From assembly GCA_017536765.1 (NCBI GenBank), contig JAFXGV010000065.1:1-57779 (forward strand): 57,779 nucleotides of DNA, in the 5' to 3' direction. The notes beneath the pieces are model-generated. The model did not search any database. It was not told where the DNA came from and saw nothing but the letters and a program-made list of their open reading frames with translations. Made by a program: the position numbers and the translations under genes. Shown here piece by piece: positions 36,534-46,454 of the stretch (the stretch's first letter is position 1; the number at the start of each line of letters is the position of its first letter). Source of the stretch: Bacteroidaceae bacterium. GTDB lineage: Bacteria > Bacteroidota > Bacteroidia > Bacteroidales > Bacteroidaceae.

Positions 36534-36541
36534 TATCTTCG
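36534..36541 (+). promoter_or_regulatory. Possible -7 element TATCTTCG before rnz
   Basis: A one-base variant of TAnnTTTG, 20 bases before the rnz ATG; the same variant type occurs at 15932 with a good -33. Confidence 0.4.
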
Positions 36542-36561
36542 CACAACAAGATAATGCGGCA

Positions 36562-37479
36562 ATGGATATTTTTGAAGTACACATATTGGGGTGCGGTTCG
36601 GCACTGCCCACCACACGGCACAACGCAAGTTCGCAGGTGGTGCGCGTGGGCAACAAACAATATATGATAGACTGCGGCGAGGGCACACAACTGCAACTGC
36701 GCCGCTCGCACGTTCACTTTGCATTCATAAACACCATATTCATTTCGCACCTGCACGGCGACCACTGCTTTGGGCTCATAGGTATGATTTCCAGTTTTGG
36801 ACTGCTTGGGCGCACCGCCCCCTTGCATATATATGCCGATGCAATGCTGCGCAGACTGTTGCAACCGCAGCTCGACTTCTTTTGCAAGGAACTAAAATTC
36901 CGGGTGGTGTTCCACGACATAGATGCCACAAAACACGAACTGATATACGAAGACGGGCAGATAACCGTGCACACACTGCCTCAAAAGCACCGCATCCCCT
37001 GCTGTGGTTTCCTCTTTAAGGAGAAGCCCAAGAAAAGGCACATAAGGCGCGATATGATAGATGCATACAATATCCCTGAATATTGCCGCAATGCCATAAA
37101 GAACGGAGAGGACTACACCACCCCCGAAGGCGACGTAATACCCAACGCACGGCTCACGACCGATGCCGACCCCTCGCGCAGCTATGCATACTGTTCCGAC
37201 ACACTCCCCTGCCCCGAGAATATCCCATACATTGCAGGCACCGACCTACTCTACCACGAAGCCACATTTGCCCGAGGCGAAGCCGCAAGAGCCACAGCCA
37301 CCTTCCACTCCACTGCAGGGCAGGCAGCCGCCATAGCCAAGGAGGCCGAGGTGAAAAAACTTGTGATAGGCCACTTTTCATCGAGATATGAGAACGAGGA
37401 GCCGCTGCTTGCCGAGGCAAAGGAAATTTTCCCCTGCACCGAACTTGCCGGAGAGGGAAAATGTTTCAAAATTCAGTAA
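36562..37479 (+). CDS. rnz: Ribonuclease Z
   Basis: RNase Z trims tRNA 3' trailers. The 305 residues form a metallo-beta-lactamase fold: zinc motif HLHGDHCFG near residue 64, GCGSALPTTRHNASSQ at the start, HKIP-type PQKHRIPCCGF, AYCSDT and the late HFSSRY. Length fits the short bacterial form. Confidence 0.94.
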   Translation: MDIFEVHILGCGSALPTTRHNASSQVVRVGNKQYMIDCGEGTQLQLRRSHVHFAFINTIFISHLHGDHCFGLIGMISSFGLLGRTAPLHIYADAMLRRLLQPQLDFFCKELKFRVVFHDIDATKHELIYEDGQITVHTLPQKHRIPCCGFLFKEKPKKRHIRRDMIDAYNIPEYCRNAIKNGEDYTTPEGDVIPNARLTTDADPSRSYAYCSDTLPCPENIPYIAGTDLLYHEATFARGEAARATATFHSTAGQAAAIAKEAEVKKLVIGHFSSRYENEEPLLAEAKEIFPCTELAGEGKCFKIQ

Positions 37480-37509
37480 CCGTTCTGCAGTATAAAATAT
37501 TGCAGCCAC

Positions 37510-37539
37510 ATTAAACCTTTCGCCACTTGCACAATCTAA
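37510..37539 (+). promoter_or_regulatory. Putative ECF-sigma promoter before the sigma gene
   Basis: ATTAAACCTTT (37510-37520), 11 bases, CAATCTAA (37532-37539). The same two blocks with identical spacing recur at 38123-38152. The layout fits an ECF -35/-10 pair and implies self-activation. Direct repeats TTGCACAA (37527-37534 and 37547-37554) overlap it. Confidence 0.6.
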
Positions 37540-37569
37540 AGAGAGATTGCACAAACCACCCGACAGCAA

Positions 37570-38127
37570 ATGAGCGACAACAGCAGCATAAACGAACAGG
37601 AGATAACAGCCTTGCTTGCCGACAAGAACCGGCGCGAGGCCGCCTTTTCGGCTATCATAAAGCAGTACAGCGAGCCGCTATACTGGCACATAAGACGTAT
37701 GGTGCTGTCTCACGACGATGCCAACGACCTGCTGCAAAACACATTCCTCAAAGCGTGGAGCAACATAGATAAATTCCGCGGAGAATCGCAAATATCCACC
37801 TGGCTCTACCGCATAGCAGTGAACGAAACACTCACATTCTTGGGCAAGAACAAAGGCGAAACAGTGTCGATAGACACTCCCGAGGGCGAAATAGCCAACA
37901 AGCTCGAAAGCGACACATACTTTTGCGGCGACAGGGCCGATGCCCTCTTCAACGAAGCCATAAACCGCCTGCCCCACAAGCAACGCCTTGTATTCACAAT
38001 GAAATATTTCCGCGAGATGAAGTACGAGGATATGTCGCAGATACTCGACACCAGCGTGGGAGCACTCAAAGCATCGTACCACCTTGCGGTAAAAAAAATA
38101 GAGAATTTTTTAGAGGAACATAATTAA
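37570..38127 (+). CDS. ECF-type RNA polymerase sigma factor
   Basis: This is a 185-residue group 4 sigma factor. Region 2 includes SHDDANDLLQNTFLKAWSNI and WLYRIAVNE (about 48-95); region 4 has the helix-turn-helix RLPHKQRLVFTMKYF ... YEDMSQILDTSVGALKASYH (about 135-180). No regions 1 or 3 are present. The next genes encode a single-pass membrane protein and an exported Spy-like protein, as in envelope-stress modules. Confidence 0.92.
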   Translation: MSDNSSINEQEITALLADKNRREAAFSAIIKQYSEPLYWHIRRMVLSHDDANDLLQNTFLKAWSNIDKFRGESQISTWLYRIAVNETLTFLGKNKGETVSIDTPEGEIANKLESDTYFCGDRADALFNEAINRLPHKQRLVFTMKYFREMKYEDMSQILDTSVGALKASYHLAVKKIENFLEEHN

Positions 38128-38152
38128 ACCTTTTGCAAAATATCCAATCTAA
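38123..38152 (+). promoter_or_regulatory. Second copy of the ECF-type promoter sequence
   Basis: ATTAAACCTTT (38123-38133), 11 bases, CAATCTAA (38145-38152), directly after the sigma-factor coding region and 20 bases before the next ATG. The first block starts within the sigma-gene stop region. Confidence 0.6.
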
Positions 38153-38172
38153 TAGATGAAAGGGTAAAAAAA

Positions 38173-38517
38173 ATGAAGATAGAAGACTTTAAGAACCGAC
38201 AGCCGTTTACCGTTCCCGAGAACTACTTTGAGCAGTTCGCGGGCAATATGATGGATATGCTGCCCAAAGAGGGTGCAAAGGAGCAGAAGAAGCGCCGCAC
38301 CATAGCCCTGCCACGCATAGCGCGCTACATAAGCTATGCCGCAATATTCATAATGGTGTTTGCCATAGGGCACACACTGTATACATTAAACGAAAAAGCC
38401 AACCACGCAACGGCTGAGGAGCATTACGAAGGAGAGTACATAGATGAAATGCTAAACAACTACCCTATCGACGACTACACCTTCTATTGCTACCTCACCG
38501 GTAACGATATAAACTAA
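38173..38517 (+). CDS. Small single-pass membrane protein, probable anti-sigma
   Basis: The protein has 114 residues. The N-terminal cytoplasmic part has the phrase FKNRQPFTVPENYFEQFA, common in proteins encoded after Bacteroidales ECF sigma genes. One membrane helix follows (about 53-70, YISYAAIFIMVFAIGHTLYT), then an acidic, Tyr-rich exported tail (EGEYIDEMLNNYPIDDYTFY). Position suggests it restrains the sigma factor, but no classic zinc anti-sigma motif is seen. Confidence 0.72.
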   Translation: MKIEDFKNRQPFTVPENYFEQFAGNMMDMLPKEGAKEQKKRRTIALPRIARYISYAAIFIMVFAIGHTLYTLNEKANHATAEEHYEGEYIDEMLNNYPIDDYTFYCYLTGNDIN

Positions 38518-38529
38518 AAAGCAACAAAT

Positions 38530-39033
38530 ATGAAAAGAGCAATCATAACCCTGTCGCTTATAGTAATAACCCTATTGGCGGCAAACGCGCAAGAGAAACA
38601 GGGCCCGCAAGGTGGCCGCCGCCGTTTCTCGCCCGAACAGTTCCAGGCCAGGCAGCGCAGCTACATAGTGGAGAAAGCCAAGCTCACACAGGAAGAGGCC
38701 GATGCCTTTTTCCCCCTCTTTTTTGAATTGCAGAAGGAGAAATTCCGCATAGAGCGCGAGGCACGCAGCAAAGTGATAAGGGAGCGTGGCCAGCAACTCA
38801 CCGACGAGCAGTGCAAGGAGCTTTTGATGAACAGCGCCGATGCCCGCATAAAGATAGCCGAATTAGAGAAAGAGTATATAGCAAAGTACCTTAAGGTAGT
38901 TTCGGCAAAAAAACTGCTCGACATACAGCGTGCCGAGCGTAGTTTCCAAAACCATATGCTAAAGAGCCTCTCGCGCGACAACGCACGCAAAGCACCCAAG
39001 AAAGAGCGCACAAGGCTGCATTTAGACGATTAA
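38530..39033 (+). CDS. Spy/CpxP-like periplasmic protein
   Basis: This is a 167-residue protein with a signal peptide (MKRAIITLSLIVITLLAANA), then a highly charged all-helical body. KAKLTQEEADAFFPLFFELQ and the later QQLTDEQCKELL resemble the LTxxQ-type repeats of Spy, CpxP and ZraP chaperones or sensors. It starts 12 bases after the membrane-protein gene. A role as periplasmic sensor or chaperone for the sigma module is inferred from context. Confidence 0.78.
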   Translation: MKRAIITLSLIVITLLAANAQEKQGPQGGRRRFSPEQFQARQRSYIVEKAKLTQEEADAFFPLFFELQKEKFRIEREARSKVIRERGQQLTDEQCKELLMNSADARIKIAELEKEYIAKYLKVVSAKKLLDIQRAERSFQNHMLKSLSRDNARKAPKKERTRLHLDD

Positions 39034-39068
39034 TAGTGCATAGCGCACATACAGGATATTAACCCGAC

Positions 39069-39102
39069 ATTGAGTGTAAACAACTCAATAACTTGTTTTT
39101 TC
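39069..39102 (+). terminator. Weak terminator after the sigma module
   Basis: ATTGAGT (39069-39075) pairs with ACTCAAT (39083-39089); a T run (six T) follows after seven bases. Confidence 0.45.
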
Positions 39103-39143
39103 ATAGATTTTAATGGTCGCTAAGGCGGAGAGGAACTGAGCAA

Positions 39144-39929
39144 TCAGAGCCCCTTCGCCTTAGCAGTATTCCATAGAGCATCCATTTCGGCAAGTGTCAT
39201 ATCCTGCAAATTCCTGCCTTGCTGTTTTGAGCACTCCTCCACGTAGCCGAAGCGGTTGCGGAATTTGCGGTTTGTGAGCTCGAGCGCGGTGTCGGGGTTT
39301 ATATCGTAGAGGCGGGCGGCATTCACAAGGCTGAAGAGGAAATCGCCAAACTCCTTTTGCATATTCTCCTTGTCGCCTTTGTCCATTTCGGCTTGCAGTT
39401 CTGCAAGTTCCTCCTGTACTTTGGCCCACACATCCTCTTTTTTATCCCAATCGAAGCCTATGTTGGCAGCCTTTTCCTGCATACGGAATGCTTTAATGAG
39501 CGATGGCATAGATGTGGGCACGCCGCTCAAAAGACTCTTGTTGCCATCCTTTTCGGTGCGTTTCAGTTGTTCCCAGTTTTTGCACACCTCGCCTGCCGTT
39601 TCGGCCTTTGCGGTGCCGAATACGTGGGGGTGGCGGTAGATGAGTTTCTCGCACAGGCGGTCGCACACATCCTTCATATCAAATTGCTCACGCTCCTGCG
39701 CTATCTTTGCATAGAAGGCAACGTGCAACAGTACATCGCCCAACTCCTTACATATGTTTTGGGTATCGTCGGCCACAAGAGCATCGGATAGTTCATACAC
39801 CTCCTCTATGGTATTTGGGCGCAGACTTTCGTTTGTCTGCTTTCTGTCCCACGGGCATTTCTCACGTAATTCATCAAGAACATCCAAAAAGCGCTCGAAT
39901 GAGGCTAAAATTTCGCTTCTGCTATGCAT
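39144..39929 (-). CDS. mazG: Nucleoside triphosphate pyrophosphohydrolase MazG
   Basis: MazG hydrolyses NTPs and dNTPs to monophosphates and PPi, a house-cleaning role. The 261 residues have two MazG repeats: the first with EKCPWDRKQTNESLRPN, EEVYEL and ELGDVLLH, the second with KVQEELAELQAEM and EFGDFLFSLVN. ATG 39929 is preferred to 39953, which falls in the promoter. Confidence 0.94.
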   Translation of the reverse strand: MHSRSEILASFERFLDVLDELREKCPWDRKQTNESLRPNTIEEVYELSDALVADDTQNICKELGDVLLHVAFYAKIAQEREQFDMKDVCDRLCEKLIYRHPHVFGTAKAETAGEVCKNWEQLKRTEKDGNKSLLSGVPTSMPSLIKAFRMQEKAANIGFDWDKKEDVWAKVQEELAELQAEMDKGDKENMQKEFGDFLFSLVNAARLYDINPDTALELTNRKFRNRFGYVEECSKQQGRNLQDMTLAEMDALWNTAKAKGL

Positions 39930-39950
39930 AATTTGTATTTTTTTGTGCCA

Positions 39951-39958
39951 CAAAAGTA
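39951..39958 (-). promoter_or_regulatory. -7 element TACTTTTG before mazG
   Basis: A minus-strand full match to TAnnTTTG, about 22 bases before the chosen ATG. Confidence 0.5.
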
Positions 39959-39978
39959 ATTATTTTAATAATAAGAAT

Positions 39979-39986
39979 TAACTTTG
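39979..39986 (+). promoter_or_regulatory. -7 element TAACTTTG before valS
   Basis: A full match to TAnnTTTG, divergent from the mazG element 20 bases away; the leader is about 45 bases. Confidence 0.5.
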
Positions 39987-40037
39987 CATTTAATTAAATT
40001 TTCAACAGTAGAATAATTATATAATATTTGAAATACT

Positions 40038-42788
40038 ATGAGCTTAGCAAGCACCTACATTCCCGCCGAGGTTGAAGAGAAGTGGTATGCCTATTGGCTG
40101 CAGAACAATCTGTTCCACTCGGAGCCCGATGAGAGAGAACCCTACACTATAGTAATTCCCCCACCCAACGTAACCGGCGTGTTGCATATGGGCCATATGC
40201 TCAACAACACCATTCAGGATATTTTGGTGCGCCGCGCACGTATGTTAGGCAAGAATGCTTGCTGGGTGCCCGGTACCGACCACGCATCCATTGCAACCGA
40301 GGCCAAGGTGGTGAAGAAACTTGCCGAGCAGGGTATAAAGAAGAGCGACCTCACCCGCGAGGAGTTCCTCAAACACGCCTGGGAGTGGAAGGAGGAGCAC
40401 GGCGGCATCATCCTGCAGCAGTTGCGCAAGCTTGGTGCATCGTGCGACTGGGACCGCACATCGTTCACTATGGACGAGATTCGCAGCAAGAGCGTTATAA
40501 AGGTATTCTGCGACCTCTACAACAAGGGGCTTATATACCGCGGCCTTCGTATGGTGAACTGGGATCCCAAGGCACAGACAGCGCTCAGCAACGAGGAGGT
40601 TATCTACAAGGAGGAGAAGAGCAAGCTCTACTACCTGAGATACTATGTTGACGAGCCCGCAGGCAGCACCGATGGCGAAGAGGCCGATGCAGTGACACTT
40701 GCACCCACCGATGCGTTCGATGCCACCGTTAAGCACCAGATTCTGCACCGCGATGCCAACGGTCGCCGCTATGCAGTTGTGGCAACCACCCGCCCCGAAA
40801 CCATTATGGGCGACACCGCAATGTGCATAAATCCCAAGGACCCCAAGAACAGTTGGCTCAAGGGCAAGCAGGTGATTGTACCCCTCGTGGGCCGCACCAT
40901 TCCCGTTATTGAGGACCGTTATGTGGAGATTGAGTTCGGTACCGGTTGCCTCAAGGTAACCCCCGCACACGACACCAACGACTATATGCTGGGCAAGACA
41001 CACAATCTTGAGACCATCGACATCTTCAACGCCGATGCCACATTGAGCGAGGCTGCAGGTCTCTACGTGGGTATGGACCGTATGGATGTGCGCAAGCAGA
41101 TTGCTGTTGACCTTGAGAAGGCAGGCCTGCTCGAAAAGGTTGAGGACTACGACAACAAGGTGGGCTACTCGGAGCGTAACACCGACACCGCCGTTGAGCC
41201 CCGCCTCTGTATGCAGTGGTTCTTGAAGATGCAGCACTTTGCCGACATCGCTCTGCCCCCCGTAATGAACGACGAACTCAAATTCTACCCCACAAAATAC
41301 AAGACCACATACAACAACTGGCTTGCCAACATACAGGACTGGTGCATCAGCCGCCAACTGTGGTGGGGACACCGCATACCCGCATACTTCCTGCCCACAG
41401 CCGAGGGTGAGGGCGAAAAGTATGTGGTAGCCGAGAGCCGAGAGCAGGCATTGGAGCTTGCCAAGGCCATTCCCGGGTACGAGAACATAACAGCCGATGA
41501 GCTGCGCCACGACGAGGATGCGCTCGACACCTGGTTCAGTTCTTGGTTGTGGCCCATATCCTTGTTCAACGGTATTTTGGACCCGGGCAACAAGGAGATA
41601 AGCTACTACTACCCCACCAACGACCTGGTAACAGGCCCCGATATCATCTTCTTCTGGGTGGCACGTATGATTATGTCCGGATACGAGTACAAGGGTGATA
41701 TGCCTTTCCGCAACGTATATTTCACTGGTATCGTGCGCGACAACCTGGGCCGCAAGATGAGCAAGCAGCTTGGCAACTCACCCAACCCTCTGGACCTCAT
41801 TGAGAAATACGGCGCCGATGGTGTGCGTATGGGTATTATGCTGTCTGCCCCCGCAGGCAACGACATCCTCTTCGACGAGAGCCTCTGCGAGCAGGGCCGT
41901 AACTTCTGCAACAAAATATGGAACGCCTTCCGCCTTGTAAAGGGGTGGAACGTGAGCAGCGAGATAGAGCAACCCGAAAGCTCAAAACTTGCAATACGCT
42001 ACTTTGACGAAACACTTGCAAAGGCCGCCACACTGCTCGACGACCAATTTGGCAAATACCGCATAAACGAAGCGCTGATGAACGTATACACCCTCTTCTG
42101 GGATGAGTTCTCGGCCTGGTACCTCGAAATGATTAAGCCCGCATACGGCTCGCCCATCGATGCCGCCACATTCGATGCCACACTCTGTTTCTTCGACCGG
42201 CTGTTGCGCCTGCTGCATCCCTTTATGCCCTTCATCACCGAGGAGCTTTGGCAGTCTATCTACGAGCGTAACGACGGCGAGAGCATTATGACACAGAGCG
42301 TGAAGGAGCTTTGCCGCCCCTGCGACGAGGAGTTCCTTGCGCAGATTGCCGCGCTCAAGGAGATTGTGGGCAATGTGCGTGCCATACGCCAGCAGAAGAA
42401 CCTATCGCCCCGCGAGCCCCTTGCGTTGCAGATTATAGGCGCATCGCCCGTTGCCGGCCTGGAGAGCGTGCTCACCAAGATGGGTAACCTCAAAGCCATC
42501 GACAGCGTTGCCACCCCCGACGACACTGCACAGTCGTTCCGCGTGGGCACAACCGAGTTTGCCGTGCCTATGGGCTCGCTCATAGACAAGGAGGCCGAGA
42601 TTGCCAAGATGCAGGAGGAACTTGCTTACCACGAGAAATTCCTCAAGAGTGTGGAGGCAAAACTCAACAACCCCAACTTTGTGAGCAAGGCACCCGAGAA
42701 GATTATTGCCATAGAGCGCAAGAAACAGGCCGATGCAACAGAGAAGATTGCAATGCTCAAAGAGGGTATTCAGAAACTATCTAAATAA
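40038..42788 (+). CDS. valS: Valyl-tRNA synthetase
   Basis: This is a class I synthetase of 916 residues. It carries the HIGH box in [14 protein letters not shown] (near 45-58), a CP1 editing domain ([12 protein letters not shown]), the KMSKS box [14 protein letters not shown], an anticodon-binding domain with [15 protein letters not shown], and the C-terminal coiled-coil arm typical of ValRS. It is the first gene of a four-gene run to lysS. Confidence 0.97.
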   Translation: MSLASTYIPAEVEEKWYAYWLQNNLFHSEPDEREPYTIVIPPPNVTGVLHMGHMLNNTIQDILVRRARMLGKNACWVPGTDHASIATEAKVVKKLAEQGIKKSDLTREEFLKHAWEWKEEHGGIILQQLRKLGASCDWDRTSFTMDEIRSKSVIKVFCDLYNKGLIYRGLRMVNWDPKAQTALSNEEVIYKEEKSKLYYLRYYVDEPAGSTDGEEADAVTLAPTDAFDATVKHQILHRDANGRRYAVVATTRPETIMGDTAMCINPKDPKNSWLKGKQVIVPLVGRTIPVIEDRYVEIEFGTGCLKVTPAHDTNDYMLGKTHNLETIDIFNADATLSEAAGLYVGMDRMDVRKQIAVDLEKAGLLEKVEDYDNKVGYSERNTDTAVEPRLCMQWFLKMQHFADIALPPVMNDELKFYPTKYKTTYNNWLANIQDWCISRQLWWGHRIPAYFLPTAEGEGEKYVVAESREQALELAKAIPGYENITADELRHDEDALDTWFSSWLWPISLFNGILDPGNKEISYYYPTNDLVTGPDIIFFWVARMIMSGYEYKGDMPFRNVYFTGIVRDNLGRKMSKQLGNSPNPLDLIEKYGADGVRMGIMLSAPAGNDILFDESLCEQGRNFCNKIWNAFRLVKGWNVSSEIEQPESSKLAIRYFDETLAKAATLLDDQFGKYRINEALMNVYTLFWDEFSAWYLEMIKPAYGSPIDAATFDATLCFFDRLLRLLHPFMPFITEELWQSIYERNDGESIMTQSVKELCRPCDEEFLAQIAALKEIVGNVRAIRQQKNLSPREPLALQIIGASPVAGLESVLTKMGNLKAIDSVATPDDTAQSFRVGTTEFAVPMGSLIDKEAEIAKMQEELAYHEKFLKSVEAKLNNPNFVSKAPEKIIAIERKKQADATEKIAMLKEGIQKLSK

Positions 42789-42796
42789 ACAGGAGA

Positions 42797-43678
42797 ATGG
42801 AGAACAAACAACAGAGAATTGTTCTATACACGGTTGCGGGCCTGCTATTGGTGGCAGCTGTAGTACTTGGAATATTGTTGGCGCAAAGCAAGCAGCAGAA
42901 CAGCGAGATGCAGGAGCTGTTTGCCATTGAGAAGGAGGAGCTCGAGAGCGAATATTCGAGCTTTGCCACACAATATGACGAGCTTAAAATACGCATCACC
43001 AACGACTCTTTGCAGATAAAGTTAGAGCAGGAGAAACTGCGCACACAGCAGCTGCTCGAGGAGTTGAAGCAGACAAAGGCCGACGATGCAGCCGAGATTA
43101 CACGCCTTAAAAAGGAGCTGAAGACCGTGCGTGCCGTGCTGCGCAGCTACGTGATGCAGATAGACTCGCTCAACGCCATAAACGAAAACCTGAAAAAGGA
43201 GAACAAGCGTGTGAACGAGAAATACCGCCAAGCATCGAAGCAGATAAGCGAATTGTCGAGCGCAAAAGAGGAGCTCACCGAGATTGTGAACTTGGCATCG
43301 CAGCTCGATGCAATGGGAATAAAGATGGTTCCATTGAGAAAAAGCGGCAAGGTCACAAGCAAACTGAAGAAGGCAAAGCAGTTGGAGGTATCGTTCACAT
43401 TAACCAAGAACATTACAGCCGAAACGGGAAACAAAACCATTTATGCCCGCATAATGCAGCCAAGCCAGGAGGTGCTCACAAAGAGTATGAGCAATACCTT
43501 CACATACGAGAACCGCGAGATTGGCTACTCTATGAAGAAGTATATAGAATACACAGGCGAGGAGCAGGCTGTAACAATGTATTGGGACATTGAGGAGTTC
43601 CTGCAACCCGGTACATACCGTCTGTTCCTGTTTGCCGACGGTGTGATGATAGGCTCAAACAGTTTTGAATTTGAATAA
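42797..43678 (+). CDS. Membrane-anchored coiled-coil protein of unknown function
   Basis: The protein has 293 residues. It has an N-terminal membrane helix (about 8-28, VLYTVAGLLLVAAVVLGILL), a long coiled coil (about 36-165, rich in Glu/Lys/Gln), then a beta-rich C-terminal domain (about 175-293; ARIMQPSQEVLTKS, FLQPGTYRLFLFADG). I do not recognise a named family. It starts 8 bases after valS and ends 12 before the decarboxylase gene; an envelope scaffold is conceivable. Confidence 0.8.
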   Translation: MENKQQRIVLYTVAGLLLVAAVVLGILLAQSKQQNSEMQELFAIEKEELESEYSSFATQYDELKIRITNDSLQIKLEQEKLRTQQLLEELKQTKADDAAEITRLKKELKTVRAVLRSYVMQIDSLNAINENLKKENKRVNEKYRQASKQISELSSAKEELTEIVNLASQLDAMGIKMVPLRKSGKVTSKLKKAKQLEVSFTLTKNITAETGNKTIYARIMQPSQEVLTKSMSNTFTYENREIGYSMKKYIEYTGEEQAVTMYWDIEEFLQPGTYRLFLFADGVMIGSNSFEFE

Positions 43679-43690
43679 AAGAGAATATAA

Positions 43691-44626
43691 ATGAAAAGAA
43701 TACTTGTAACAGGCGGTGCCGGATTCATTGGCTCGCACCTATGCGAGCGCTTGCTGAAGGACGGTAACGATGTGATATGCCTCGACAACTACTTCACCGG
43801 TTGCAAGGACAACATACGCCACCTCATAAGCAACGACCATTTTGAGCTTGTGAGGCACGACATAACACAGCCCTACACAGCCGAGGTTGACGAAATATAT
43901 AACCTCGCCTGCCCCGCCTCGCCCATACACTACCAGCACGATCCCGTGAAGACAATACAGACCTGCGTGATAGGTTCGATGAATATGCTGGGGCTTGCCA
44001 AGCGTGTGGGTGCAAAGATATTGCAGGCATCTACAAGCGAGGTTTATGGCGATCCCAACATCCACCCGCAGGTAGAGAACTATTGGGGCAACGTGAACCC
44101 CATAGGCATACGCTCTTGTTACGACGAGGGGAAACGCTGTGCCGAAACACTTTTTATGGATTATCACAGGCAAAACAACCTTCGTATCAAAATAATTCGT
44201 ATCTTTAACACCTACGGGCCGCGTATGAGTATGAACGACGGGCGCGTGGTGTCCAATTTCATAGTTCAGGCACTGCGAGGCGAGGACATCACCATTTATG
44301 GCGACGGCAAGCAGACACGCAGTTTCCAATATGTGGATGACCTTGTCGAGGGTATGGTGCGTATGATGGAGACACGCGACGAGTTTTTGGGCCCTGTGAA
44401 CATAGGCAACCCCGGCGAGTTCACTATGCTGGAGCTTGCCGAGAAGGTGATAGAGCTCACAGGTTCAAGTTCCAAGATAATATTCAAGCCGCTGCCGCAG
44501 GACGATCCACGCCAGCGCAAGCCCGACATTACAATTGCCCACCGCGAACTTGGCGGCTGGCAACCGAGCATAAAACTCGACGAAGGACTGCAAAAGACCA
44601 TAAACTATTTTAAGAATATAATTTAA
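43691..44626 (+). CDS. UDP-glucuronate decarboxylase (UDP-xylose synthase type)
   Basis: This is a 311-residue extended short-chain dehydrogenase. The Rossmann motif TGGAGFIGS is at 7-15, the catalytic Ser/Thr is in [11 protein letters not shown] and the YxxxK pair in [24 protein letters not shown] and [18 protein letters not shown] are typical of UXS enzymes, which convert UDP-glucuronate to UDP-xylose for surface polysaccharides. It is 13 bases before lysS. Confidence 0.88.
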   Translation: MKRILVTGGAGFIGSHLCERLLKDGNDVICLDNYFTGCKDNIRHLISNDHFELVRHDITQPYTAEVDEIYNLACPASPIHYQHDPVKTIQTCVIGSMNMLGLAKRVGAKILQASTSEVYGDPNIHPQVENYWGNVNPIGIRSCYDEGKRCAETLFMDYHRQNNLRIKIIRIFNTYGPRMSMNDGRVVSNFIVQALRGEDITIYGDGKQTRSFQYVDDLVEGMVRMMETRDEFLGPVNIGNPGEFTMLELAEKVIELTGSSSKIIFKPLPQDDPRQRKPDITIAHRELGGWQPSIKLDEGLQKTINYFKNII

Positions 44627-44639
44627 CACAAAATAAACA

Positions 44640-46367
44640 ATGAACATATTAGAACTTAGCGAACAGGAGATAGTGCGCCGCGAGTCACTTGCCGAGCTGC
44701 GCAACTTAGGCATTGAGCCCTACCCCGCAGCCGAGTACCCCACAAATGCATTCTCGGTAGATATATTGAACGAGTTCAAAGACGAAGACGAGCCCCGCGA
44801 GGTGTGCATCGCCGGCCGTATGATGAGCCGCCGTGTAATGGGCAAGGCATCGTTCATAGAGCTACAGGACTCAAAAGGCCGCATACAGGTATATATCACA
44901 CGCGACGACATTTGCCCGGGCGAGAACAAGGATGGGTACAACACCCTCTTCAAACGTCTTTTGGACATTGGCGACTTTGTAGGTATCAAGGGCTTTGTGT
45001 TCCGCACACAGACAGGCGAAATCACCGTTCACGCAAAAGAGCTCACCGTTCTTTCAAAGAGCATACGCCCCCTACCTATTGTTAAATACAAAGACGGTGT
45101 GGCATACGATAAATTCGAGGACCCCGAACTGCGCTACCGCCAGCGTTATGTGGACCTTGTTGTAAACGACGATGTAAAGGAGATATTCATAAAGCGCAAC
45201 AAGATTTATACATCAATGCGCGAATATTTCAACACAAAGGGTTATATGGAGGTGGAGACACCCGTGTTGCAGTCGATCCCCGGTGGAGCAGCTGCACGCC
45301 CATTCATCACACATCACAACGCATTGGATATACCCCTCTACCTGCGTATTGCCAACGAGCTATACCTCAAGCGCCTCATCGTAGGTGGTTTCGAGGGTGT
45401 GTATGAGTTCTCGAAGAACTTCCGCAACGAGGGTATGGACCGCACACACAACCCCGAGTTCACCTGTATGGAGATTTATGTAGCCTACAAGGACTACAAC
45501 TGGATGATGACCTTCACCGAGAATATGTTAGAGAAGATTGCGATGGACGTAAACGGCACAACCGACGTACAGGTGGGCGAGAACGTTATCAGCTTCAAGG
45601 CTCCCTTCCGCCGCGTGACAATGCTCGACTCCATCAAGGAGTTCACAGGTTATGACCTCAACGGCAAGAGCGAGGAGGAGATTTTTGCCATATGCAAAGA
45701 GCTGAAGATGGAGGTTGACGACACTATGGGCAAGGGCAAGCTCATCGACGAGATATTCGGCGAGTTCTGCGAGGGCAACTACATACAGCCCACCTTCATC
45801 ACCGACTATCCCATTGAGATGTCGCCCCTTTGCAAGCGCCACCGCAGTAACCCCGACCTCACCGAGCGTTTCGAGCTTATGGTGAACGGCAAGGAGCTGT
45901 GCAACGCATACAGCGAGCTCAACGATCCCATAGACCAGGCAGAGCGCTTCCAGGAGCAGTTGCGCCTGAGCGAGAAGGGCGACGACGAGGCTATGTTCAT
46001 AGACAAGGACTTTGTGCGCGCGCTCGAGTATGGTATGCCCCCCACATCGGGTATGGGTATAGGTATGGACCGTCTTGCTATGCTTATGACCGGCCAGACA
46101 ACCATACAGGAGGTATTGTTCTTCCCGCAGATGCGCCCCGAAAAGAAGGTGCCCAAAGACTCTGTTGCCGCATTCGCAGCCATTGGCGTGCCCGAGGAGT
46201 GGGTGCCCGTGCTTCACAAAGCAGGTTACAACCTTGTAAACGACCTCAAAGACGGCAATCCCCAGAAGATACAGCAGGAGATTGGCGGCATAAACAAGAA
46301 GTTCAAACTGAACTACACCACACCCTCTGTAAACGATGTTGCAGAGTGGATAAGCAAACTCGCTTAA
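44640..46367 (+). CDS. lysS: Lysyl-tRNA synthetase, class II, extended
   Basis: The protein has 575 residues. An N-terminal OB-fold anticodon-binding domain (about 50-150) is followed by the class II core with motif 2 [14 protein letters not shown] and motif 3 [12 protein letters not shown]. After the point where bacterial LysRS usually ends (FFPQMRPE) there are about 75 extra residues with [20 protein letters not shown], resembling a helix-hairpin-helix module. It is the last gene of the valS run. Confidence 0.96.
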   Translation: MNILELSEQEIVRRESLAELRNLGIEPYPAAEYPTNAFSVDILNEFKDEDEPREVCIAGRMMSRRVMGKASFIELQDSKGRIQVYITRDDICPGENKDGYNTLFKRLLDIGDFVGIKGFVFRTQTGEITVHAKELTVLSKSIRPLPIVKYKDGVAYDKFEDPELRYRQRYVDLVVNDDVKEIFIKRNKIYTSMREYFNTKGYMEVETPVLQSIPGGAAARPFITHHNALDIPLYLRIANELYLKRLIVGGFEGVYEFSKNFRNEGMDRTHNPEFTCMEIYVAYKDYNWMMTFTENMLEKIAMDVNGTTDVQVGENVISFKAPFRRVTMLDSIKEFTGYDLNGKSEEEIFAICKELKMEVDDTMGKGKLIDEIFGEFCEGNYIQPTFITDYPIEMSPLCKRHRSNPDLTERFELMVNGKELCNAYSELNDPIDQAERFQEQLRLSEKGDDEAMFIDKDFVRALEYGMPPTSGMGIGMDRLAMLMTGQTTIQEVLFFPQMRPEKKVPKDSVAAFAAIGVPEEWVPVLHKAGYNLVNDLKDGNPQKIQQEIGGINKKFKLNYTTPSVNDVAEWISKLA

Positions 46368-46381
46368 CTATGATACAATGC

Positions 46382-46414
46382 CTCATTATGCGGTGCACGG
46401 CACTGCATAATGAG
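46382..46414 (+). terminator. Terminator after lysS
   Basis: CTCATTATGC (46382-46391) pairs with GCATAATGAG (46405-46414), with inner GTGC/GCAC; T-rich sequence follows. Confidence 0.75.
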
Positions 46415-46454
46415 CCTCTTATTTATAATTAGGAACACTTAACGATTCTAAATT

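Noticed and set aside
40245-41510. 421-residue open frame on the minus strand opposite valS
   Set aside because: It is a shadow of valS; the translation is Val/Leu/Cys/His-rich with no recognisable motif or promoter.
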